A DNA stretch of 28,459 nucleotides, from NCBI GenBank assembly GCA_038212305.1, contig JBBQUP010000038.1, positions 1 to 28,459 of the forward strand, in the 5' to 3' direction. A model generated the notes under the pieces. The model did no database searches. It saw nothing but the letters and a program-made list of their open reading frames with translations, and was not told the DNA's origin. Below, one piece after another: positions 1 through 7,500 of this stretch; positions within the stretch are counted from its first letter, which is position 1; the number at the start of each line of letters is the position of its first letter. This stretch comes from JBBQUP01 sp038212305. Its GTDB lineage: Bacteria > Bacteroidota > Bacteroidia > Bacteroidales > Marinilabiliaceae. The translations under genes and the position numbers were made by a program.

Positions 1-1
1 G

Positions 2-385
2 GTGGAAAACATAGCACGCGAAATTGCAAAGCGGGACAAAGCACGTATTGTGCCTACGGGAGCGTATGCTCTCAATACCTTAGGATTGTCAACCCAAATT
101 CCGATGAATGTAGTTTTTCTGACGGATGGTGCTGCACGGAAGATTAAAATTGGCAATGGTCAGGGAATTGTATTTAAGCGCACTGTAGCCAAAAATCTGT
201 CTTTCAAAAACGAAGTATTTATGCTGATTGTTTCGGCACTCAGAGAAATTGGTGACAAAAAGCTTGCTTCAGAACAACTTTCTAAAATAAAGGAATTTAT
301 ATCAAAGGAGAACAAAGCTGACATTTTAAACGATTTACCACTGGCTCCTGCATGGATTCAAAAACTGATAATGCCGATACTATGA
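2..385 (+). CDS. AbiEi-like antitoxin (DUF6088 family), 5' end cut by the window edge
   Basis: The 127 readable residues match the DUF6088/AbiEi type of type IV antitoxin, a transcriptional autoregulator that counteracts an AbiEii nucleotidyltransferase toxin. Visible features are an N-terminal stretch with the segment IVPTGAYALNTLGLSTQIP, then VVFLTDGAARKIKIG and an FKR motif, the order seen in AbiEi-like proteins after their winged helix. The first codon in view is GTG at base 2, but family members usually have extra N-terminal residues, so the true start is probably outside the window. The TGA stop (383-385) overlaps the ATG of the next gene as ATGA, which is typical translational coupling of this toxin-antitoxin pair. 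The family call is from recognition of the sequence, supported by the toxin downstream. Confidence 0.75.
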   Translation: MENIAREIAKRDKARIVPTGAYALNTLGLSTQIPMNVVFLTDGAARKIKIGNGQGIVFKRTVAKNLSFKNEVFMLIVSALREIGDKKLASEQLSKIKEFISKENKADILNDLPLAPAWIQKLIMPIL

Positions 386-1467
386 ACATAAATTGGATAA
401 AATTAAGCGATGCCGACAGGCGTACAATTCTCGAACAAGTATCTGTACGTACCGGTTACATTGTGCAAGCCGTGGAAAAAGACTGGTGGGTAACTACTGT
501 ACTGGAAGCATTGTTCTCTTTGCCTTTTGCCGCTCAACTTTCTTTTAAAGGAGGAACCTCACTTAGTAAATGCTGGAGTTTGATAAACCGGTTTTCTGAA
601 GATATTGATATGGCTATTAATCGCGAATATTTGGGATATGGAGGCGAGCTTTCCAGAACACAAATAAACAACAGATTGCGCAGAGCTTTGTGTTCTTTTG
701 TACGTGAAGAATTACCCGAACGTATTGACACTATGCTTCTGGGAATGGGAATACCACGTGATTGGTTTAGAACCGAAGTAATTATTACTCCCGAAAGTAC
801 TGTTGACCCCGAAGTAGTATATATTCATTTTAATTCATTGTTTCCGGCAGTAGAATATATGCCCGCTAGTGTAAAGATAGAAGTAAGCGGACGGTCGATG
901 GTAGATCCGGTGGAAACAGTAGTTATAAAAACCTTAGTGGCCGAACAACTTCCGACAGCACCTTACTCCGATGCACCATTCAATGTTACAGCGATTGCTG
1001 CCAAGCGCACTTTTTTGGAAAAGGCATTTCTTTTACACGAAACTTTTCACCAGGAAGGAGTACCTCCACGAGTGGAACGTATGTCACGACATTTATACGA
1101 TTTGGAAAAGATGATGGATACTCAGGTAGAAACCGATGCACTGGCTGATACAAATCTTTATCGGGATATAGTGGAACACCGACGTAAGTTTGTCGGACTT
1201 TCTGGATTCAATTATGATACTTTATGGCCCGCAACTCTGAATTTTATTCCATCTGTCGAACAAGCTGCCGCTTGGGAAACCGACTACCGCAGTATGCAAA
1301 CCAATATGATTCCGGGAGCATCTTTGCCGTATGCCGATTTGATTGAACGATTGACTGTACTGAATGAAAGATTTACAGCATTACATATTGAACACAGCAT
1401 TCGGCATTGTCTAAAACCTTGTATTCATGTTGTGAATTGCTTTCAGATTGTATCTTTGACGTATTGA
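382..1467 (+). CDS. AbiEii/AbiGii-family nucleotidyltransferase toxin, 3' end fused to the CRISPR array
   Basis: This is the toxin partner of the AbiE-type type IV pair. Such toxins transfer nucleotides to cellular RNA acceptors (tRNA in characterised homologues) and arrest growth. With the ATG at 382 the protein has 361 residues. The nucleotidyltransferase core is clear: FKGGTSLSK (about 55-63) followed by RFSEDIDMAI with the metal-binding aspartates D74 and D76. The start was chosen because it overlaps the antitoxin stop as ATGA; an in-frame ATG at 352 lies inside the antitoxin gene. The C-terminus is odd. From about residue 334 the frame is encoded by a partial CRISPR repeat (1381-1398), a 30-nt spacer (1399-1428) and most of the first full repeat, where it stops at 1465-1467. 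The preceding LTVLNERF segment looks like the usual family C-terminus, so probably little domain sequence is lost and a native stop was replaced. Activity of the tailed protein is unknown. Confidence 0.8.
   Translation: MNINWIKLSDADRRTILEQVSVRTGYIVQAVEKDWWVTTVLEALFSLPFAAQLSFKGGTSLSKCWSLINRFSEDIDMAINREYLGYGGELSRTQINNRLRRALCSFVREELPERIDTMLLGMGIPRDWFRTEVIITPESTVDPEVVYIHFNSLFPAVEYMPASVKIEVSGRSMVDPVETVVIKTLVAEQLPTAPYSDAPFNVTAIAAKRTFLEKAFLLHETFHQEGVPPRVERMSRHLYDLEKMMDTQVETDALADTNLYRDIVEHRRKFVGLSGFNYDTLWPATLNFIPSVEQAAAWETDYRSMQTNMIPGASLPYADLIERLTVLNERFTALHIEHSIRHCLKPCIHVVNCFQIVSLTY
1381..1398 (+). repeat. Partial, degenerate terminal CRISPR repeat inside the AbiEii toxin frame
   Basis: These 18 bases match the last 18 bases of the CRISPR repeat with two mismatches. 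They sit exactly 30 nt before the first full repeat, which is the normal spacer length. Upstream of 1381 the sequence no longer resembles the repeat and codes for the toxin. Degenerate repeats usually mark the old, leader-distal end of an array, so this fixes array polarity: old end at the left, new end towards cas2. The repeat-embedded promoter is absent from this copy. Confidence 0.8.
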
Positions 1468-2994
1468 ACACAGCATACAGATGGAATAAATCCGTAACTT
1501 CTCTGTTGTGAATTGCTTTCAGATTGTATCTTTGACGTATTGAACACAGCAAAATTCACACGAATAACACTGTCACTGCCGTTGTGAATTGCTTTCAGAT
1601 TGTATCTTTGACGTATTGAACACAGCACGATAAAAATAGACTCTGATGCAGACCCGGTTGTGAATTGCTTTCAGATTGTATCTTTGACGTATTGAACACA
1701 GCAAGATTTGAAACACTCGAAAGCGAAAAAGCGTTGTGAATTGCTTTCAGATTGTATCTTTGACGTATTGAACACAGCCAAGCGTTACACGGTTATCACT
1801 CGTCATTTGTTGTGAATTGCTTTCAGATTGTATCTTTGACGTATTGAACACAGCCAATAACGCAGCACCAATGCGCGCTCAGCTGTTGTGAATTGCTTTC
1901 AGATTGTATCTTTGACGTATTGAACACAGCTACTACCTTTTCTTTAAAGGCCTCAACCTAGTTGTGAATTGCTTTCAGATTGTATCTTTGACGTATTGAA
2001 CACAGCCCATAGCTTTTAGGGTTGGCGTTTTGCCCTGTTGTGAATTGCTTTCAGATTGTATCTTTGACGTATTGAACACAGCATACTAAAAACTATATTT
2101 TAAGCTTGTCTAGTTGTGAATTGCTTTCAGATTGTATCTTTGACGTATTGAACACAGCTAATGAGATAAATACTAGTTATTTGTATGTGTTGTGAATTGC
2201 TTTCAGATTGTATCTTTGACGTATTGAACACAGCACTAACATTAACATTATCTGCACCTCAGAGGTTGTGAATTGCTTTCAGATTGTATCTTTGACGTAT
2301 TGAACACAGCTCTACATCAGTCGTTGTTTTTATCTTCGGTGTTGTGAATTGCTTTCAGATTGTATCTTTGACGTATTGAACACAGCTTACTGGAAACAGG
2401 TTATCTTCGAGGTGCCGTTGTGAATTGCTTTCAGATTGTATCTTTGACGTATTGAACACAGCCTATGTTCTGAAATATCATCCCATCTTCATGTTGTGAA
2501 TTGCTTTCAGATTGTATCTTTGACGTATTGAACACAGCCGACTTATTTACGATGAAGTTCAATTAAAAGTTGTGAATTGCTTTCAGATTGTATCTTTGAC
2601 GTATTGAACACAGCATACGCTGATCGTCGGCAATAAACGATGCTGTTGTGAATTGCTTTCAGATTGTATCTTTGACGTATTGAACACAGCGCAGACTGAT
2701 TATCGCAAGTGCAAGTCCTAGTTGTGAATTGCTTTCAGATTGTATCTTTGACGTATTGAACACAGCCTCGTCCGTGAAGGCTGTTAAGCGCAAGCGTTGT
2801 GAATTGCTTTCAGATTGTATCTTTGACGTATTGAACACAGCCACCCCCGTGTTCGGGGATGGCATTTCAAAGTTGTGAATTGCTTTCAGATTGTATCTTT
2901 GACGTATTGAACACAGCATGTATTTTTTAGCTTGATCGTCTTCGAGTAGTTGTGAATTGCTTTCAGATTGTATCTTTGACGTATTGAACACAGC
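1429..2994 (+). CRISPR. Type II-C CRISPR array: 21 full repeats of 46 nt, 20 spacers of 29-31 nt, plus one extra spacer before it
   Basis: The repeat begins GTTGTGAATTGCTTTC and ends GTATTGAACACAGC, 46 nt in all. I read 21 copies with no differences noticed among them. Units repeat every 76 nt from 1429 to 2721; the last spacers are 29 (2767-2795), 30 (2842-2871) and 31 nt (2918-2948). One more spacer (1399-1428) lies between the degenerate partial repeat and repeat 1. The + strand is the crRNA strand, because the repeat's 5' part is complementary to the tracrRNA anti-repeat at 9191-9210. The array therefore runs towards the cas genes and meets them at a shared terminator. No spacer obviously matches another part of this window. 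Confidence 0.98.
1430..1458 (+). promoter_or_regulatory. Repeat-embedded promoter (representative copy in repeat 1; present in every full repeat)
   Basis: Repeat positions 23-30 read TATCTTTG, a perfect match to the Bacteroidota -7 consensus TAnnTTTG. A TTG at repeat positions 2-4, 18 nt upstream, fits the -33 element. Transcription would start near the end of the repeat, so each start would give a short RNA of repeat end plus spacer plus the next repeat. This parallels the repeat-internal promoters known for Neisseria type II-C arrays. That these boxes act as promoters is inference from consensus and spacing. Confidence 0.55.
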
Positions 2995-3060
2995 ATACCT
3001 GCTTATAAATAGTTCAATATCATTAGATTAAAGCAATATTTAGAATTATAAAAACTGTGT
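2995..3060. other. AT-rich leader-like flank at the cas-proximal end of the array
   Basis: These 66 bases between the last repeat and the terminator are strongly AT-rich and non-coding. The degenerate repeat sits at the opposite end, so this is the side where new spacers would be expected to insert. No clear TAnnTTTG box reading into the array is seen here, which agrees with transcription coming from the other direction. Confidence 0.5.
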
Positions 3061-3063
3061 TCG

Positions 3064-3100
3064 AAAAAGCCCTGATGACTGGTTCATTCAGGGCTTTTTT
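3064..3100. terminator. Bidirectional terminator shared by the CRISPR array and the cas operon
   Basis: A stem of AAAAAGCCCTGA pairs with TCAGGGCTTTTT, extended by TGA/TCA around one bulged A, with a small loop. The stem has A-runs on the left and T-runs on the right, so it can terminate transcripts in both directions. It sits between the + strand array and the - strand cas2 stop codon. Confidence 0.85.
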
Positions 3101-3107
3101 ATTTCTA

Positions 3108-3437
3108 TCAAAACAGCTCGAGTTGCTGTGGCACGCCTGGTCGATTCGCCATTTTTTTTCCTCTAAAAAATTCCATTAACCCAAACTGCTTGTCGGTTAT
3201 GGTAAACACAATAATTTCGCCATGAGGCGCCAAAAACGATTTTACCCGCTTTATATGCACATCGGCATTTTCGCGGCTATTGCAATGGCGTATGTAAATG
3301 CTAAACTGAAGCATGGCAAAACCATCTTTTTGCAACATTTTGCGAAATCGGGTGTATTCTTGCCTATCTTTTTTTGTTTCGGTTGGCAAATCGAAAAATA
3401 CAAATACCCACATAATTCTGTATTGATTTAGTCCCAT
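3108..3437 (-). CDS. cas2: CRISPR-associated endonuclease Cas2 (type II-C)
   Basis: Cas2 pairs with Cas1 in the spacer-integration complex. The 109-residue protein has the typical ferredoxin-like beginning YRIMWVFVFFDLPTE with the conserved Asp16 after strand one, then the segment MLQFSIYIRHC characteristic of type II Cas2 proteins. Its length is normal. The start at 3437 gives an N-terminus (GLNQYRIMWV) like that of other Bacteroidota Cas2 proteins; Met9 is a less likely alternative. It lies 8 bp downstream of cas1 and is the last gene of the cas operon, ending at the bidirectional terminator. Confidence 0.95.
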   Translation of the reverse strand: MGLNQYRIMWVFVFFDLPTETKKDRQEYTRFRKMLQKDGFAMLQFSIYIRHCNSRENADVHIKRVKSFLAPHGEIIVFTITDKQFGLMEFFRGKKMANRPGVPQQLELF

Positions 3438-3445
3438 AATACAAC

Positions 3446-4342
3446 CTACATAACAGGGTAGAGTATTCTTCGCGATGTCCCCTCAAAACAATCAGCTACC
3501 GAAGCCGTAGTTCGTTGCATACCAACCATAAGCGGGCTCGATTTATCATCCAATAAAACATCTAACGTTGGCACTTGCAATAAATGGCGTTTCATATCGA
3601 GCGTTAATTCCTCTCCCACCTCTTTGGTTTCGATGTATTGCAAAACCAGCTCATCAACAATGGGTCGATAAGGTTCCATAATATCATCGGCCAAACAATA
3701 GGGGTTGTATTTATTGCGGTGATGAATACCCATAGCAACCAGCAGCCCACTTGCCACCAACGACCGTGCAACCAATGCCCTTAAAATAGCATACCCATAG
3801 TTAAACATGGGGTTAGGCATATCGCCAAACCGATGACGACGAAATCGTTTCGGGTTCATTAAGTTTTCCCAATAGTATGCAGCCGCGCGGCCTTCCACAT
3901 TTTCGGGGTCGCCACTCTTGACTTGTCGAACAAAAAAATCCATCTTATCGGTTGGTATGTCGCACTTCTTTAAGAGTGCCGCTTGATTTTCGATTTTCGC
4001 CACAATGGTTTGTTGCCACATGTTTTTTCGTAGCGGTAACGACGACTCTAACTGATTGTACAACTTTTCGGTGTAAGCATGGTGCGATGCCATGGGGAGC
4101 ATCAGCGCCTCGGGCAAATGAGTTTTGTTGCAGCTTACAATGGCCACATTGTTATCGGTTAATGCCATTATCAATGCATGAGTTATGGTAATTTGAGGAT
4201 GTTCTAAAACCACCAAACCAATGTCCTCAATGGGTACAGAGGCATTTTGTTTGGTAACATCGGCAGGCAATTCAACCACCAATTGCTGGTCTTTCATTCG
4301 CAAATAGGCTGGGTTGCCAAAGTAAAGGGTGCGTTTAATCAT
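3446..4342 (-). CDS. cas1: CRISPR-associated endonuclease Cas1 (type II-C)
   Basis: Cas1 is the integrase that inserts new spacers at the array. The protein is 298 residues from the ATG at 4342, which gives the canonical N-terminus MIKRTLYFGNPAYL; an in-frame ATG 54 bp upstream would add 18 residues unlike the family. The metal-binding residues fit: Glu150 in VEGRAAAYYW, His207/208 in GIHHRNKYNPYCLADD, and Asp219/220 with Glu223. Length matches type II-C Cas1. A 180-bp gap separates it from cas9, long for a tight operon, so cas1-cas2 could have their own promoter, but I see no perfect -7 box there. Neither csn2 nor cas4 is present, which supports subtype II-C. Confidence 0.95.
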   Translation of the reverse strand: MIKRTLYFGNPAYLRMKDQQLVVELPADVTKQNASVPIEDIGLVVLEHPQITITHALIMALTDNNVAIVSCNKTHLPEALMLPMASHHAYTEKLYNQLESSLPLRKNMWQQTIVAKIENQAALLKKCDIPTDKMDFFVRQVKSGDPENVEGRAAAYYWENLMNPKRFRRHRFGDMPNPMFNYGYAILRALVARSLVASGLLVAMGIHHRNKYNPYCLADDIMEPYRPIVDELVLQYIETKEVGEELTLDMKRHLLQVPTLDVLLDDKSSPLMVGMQRTTASVADCFEGTSRRILYPVM

Positions 4343-4522
4343 GGTGTTTGGTTTTAAATGAAACAAAAAAATGGCATAGCCTTTCGACCATACCACTCTG
4401 TAAATAACCGTTTTAACTATTTCAAATTACGTGCCAAAATCAATACAAAATATTTTATCCACAAAACGTACTTCAACAAAACATCATGAAAATATCAAAT
4501 AGCGTTTACTAAGTCATTTAGG

Positions 4523-7500
4523 TTAAATTGTAACATATCCTAGTCTATCTATTTTTAATTTCACACAATGTGCTTTTATCATAATACCATCCAATGATTT
4601 TTGGTTTTTAGACTGAGGACTTCCTATACCATATTCATTTTGGATTATTAAATTAACGCCTCGTTTAATCTGCTCATCTTTTTTAACACTAAAAATAGTT
4701 GAAGCTGAATAAGCTGGAATGAAATTAGCCGTTGTCTCACTAGAGTCAATAAATCGATAAATCCTTGCAGGGACTAAATCTTCATTCTGAATTTTTATTT
4801 CATTTTCAATTTGTTCTTCTGTTTTTACATAAACTAGGTCATCTGGTGAAAGAGTAAATAGTAATTCACCCTTTGAGTTGTCCACAGGAATAGCTGTTTT
4901 TAGTTCTTTAGAATCATGTGCTGACTGTTTTTGATGTTCAATTACTTTCTCAAGTGAAATTGTTTCATAGCTACGTTCTTTATTTTTATTTGCATAAATG
5001 GCAAAAAACAAATTAGTTCCCTGTGCTGCTACAACATATTTCGATTGCTTATTACCTGTAATACCAACGCTAAATTTATTTCCTTTTGTTTCAAAGGTTC
5101 GAACTTTAATAATAGGATGGTGAGCTTTCCCATTATTTAATTCCTTAATATTTTTATTCATCTCATCAATTCCCTCAGGTGAAAAAGCAAGTTCGGGGTG
5201 TTCTTTTGTTGTTCCATTATCCAGCTCATTGTATTTTTCCAAATGATTTAATAAAATGCGCTGTATCCCAGTATCGGTAATACTGTTAATTGTTTTAGCA
5301 TTAAAACTACTATCCAAACTAACTCTTGAAGCAACTAAAACATCTTTTTCGTTACTGAAATAGTAAACTTCTGGTTTTGAAACATCTTTACCTTGCCAAG
5401 AATTATCGTTTTCCAAGAAAAACTTCTGAATTTTCTTTTTATCTAATCCTTCGTTTATGAATTGCTTAATCTTAGTTTTCAGGTTTTTGTCGACTAAACT
5501 CTCCCAATTATCAATTGCAGCTGATAAACTAACTTGCTTTTTAAACCGAAGATTAACAATGCCTGCAACAGTATCTTTATGAAGTGGTTTTCGAATTGCC
5601 CAGTTATCACCTTTTACCTGTTTTCGGATTAATTTTATTGGATTACCTCCTTTATCAATATTAACCTTACCATGTTCATCTTTATATGAGACAAAATAAT
5701 TAACACTCTTATTTATTACTCTTAAATTTTGCTTTAAGCTTACAACAATACCTTCAAGAGCTGTTTGAGCATCTTCGGTAAAGGTATTCCATGGTTTATG
5801 AAACTGCCATTTATAACTTCCCTTATCATCGGTTTTGGACTTAAAACAGAGTTTGTTTTTCAAATCATGACGACTTTCTTTAGCCGAAGCTTTAGCTGAT
5901 TCGTTATTTAAATAATTTACATGGCTCCGAGTAGCGCAAGCAATTGTTAAGGCATCCATGGCATGATGTCGGTGGTCGATACGTTTTTTATTGAATCCTT
6001 TTTGCAGTTCCAGTGGCATTTTAGTCTGAAAAACTCGCTTGCCGTCTTTATTTTCCCACTCTCCAAACACATTCGAGTTTGATAATTCATTCATCCGTTC
6101 GAAACGTGGTGTAATAATTCTATTCCAAACATCGTTCAAACCCCAGTCGTGCTTTAAGCTAGTGGTTATACTGCCATTTGTAGGTATAACCTTTTTTGAT
6201 GTTGGTTCTTCTTCATTTTCTAAACGAACGATATTCGACAAAAGTCCCAAGATTACTTTTGAAATGTATCGAGTATCGTTTAGTTGCCTTTCGATAAATG
6301 TCTCAGGAATATCTTCCATTAACAATTTTTTCTTTTTTAAATTATTTGCAGCATAATGCTGTTTTACAAATGCTTCATATTCATCAACTGTAAATATTTT
6401 AACTGTCTTTCTTGATGTTGAAAGCTCTGAAACAATTCGTCCTTCATTTTTGGAGATAAACTCATATCCCAATAAGTTGTCTTTGTATGGATATGCATTT
6501 ACAACGGCTTCGCAGATAACTTTATTGCTAAACGAATCGTCGAAAAATCGAGATTGAGGTATTACATGTTCTATCTGATAATCGGGCGTAAACAAACGAC
6601 TTAAAGGAATTACTTCACCAGTATATGGCGACCTATATTTTTGTTCTAGCCAAAGTTTATATCGAATAAGTTCTGATTTTGTTGGTTGACTGGTTTTGGC
6701 TATTTTAAAAATATCATCAGGTAATTCAACTCCAGATTTTAAAACACCATCTTCATATATCTTTAAAATCTCTTGTTGCGTTGGAGAATAAGGTCTTACA
6801 TTTTCAAACTCTCTATCATTTGCCATTTCTGCCAATAAGGCTTTTATACGCAAATTTGTATTTTCATTATCTGAATTTCTTTGCGTCATCTCCTTTCGCT
6901 TATTAGCTGGATTTTTCATCTCGCGTCCCAGCTCAACATGAATTTCGGCAAAATCACCATGTTTTTTCCAAATATCTCTTACCACTCGTAGGGTTTCAAT
7001 AATAACTTGTTCTACTATTGGATTTCGCAATGAATGTTGCTTAAAATCTTCGATGTAGTTATCTAAATCATGATAAGTATTCCACTTCTCAAAATCACTA
7101 GCTTCGGAATGTCTATCATATACAATATAACTTGCCAACCATTCGGGTAAAGCCTTAAAATGAGCAATTTCGCTTAAATAAATTGCCTTTTCTCGCACCC
7201 TATTTTTTATTTTCTCATCAAATTCACCCGTTAATAACTTATCTATTCTAAGCCGTATTTGATTGTCAATTGCGTCATAACTCCAATATTTACCCATTCG
7301 CATTAATGGAATGAGCTTTTTTAATGCTTTTTCGGAATATGAACCATATTCGCTTTCAAATGGTTTTAGTTTTTTAAACACCTCAACAAACTCATCAGGT
7401 AGATTATTTTTTTTTGCAAAAGTTCCTAACGCAATTTCTATTTCATGCTTATCTGTAACCGAATAAAGTATATGCCACAAATTATTCTCTTGCTGAACAC

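Noticed and set aside
1443..2991. Open frames on the - strand across the CRISPR array (for example 1443-1628 and 2659-2991)
   Set aside because: Their proteins are the same repeat-derived peptide over and over; they are a by-product of the 46-nt repeats and not genes.
4343..4396. Longer Cas1 start at 4396
   Set aside because: The extra 18 residues do not resemble Cas1, while the ATG at 4342 gives the canonical N-terminus.
4400..4522. Possible promoter for cas1-cas2 in the cas9-cas1 gap
   Set aside because: Only near-matches (TAATTTG, TATTTTG) to the TAnnTTTG box are found on the - strand; one base short, so not listed as a promoter.
6560..6575. Glu instead of Asp before the HNH histidine of Cas9 as a sign of inactivation
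   Set aside because: The Glu-His form appears, from memory, in other Bacteroidota II-C Cas9 proteins, and the His and Asn are intact.
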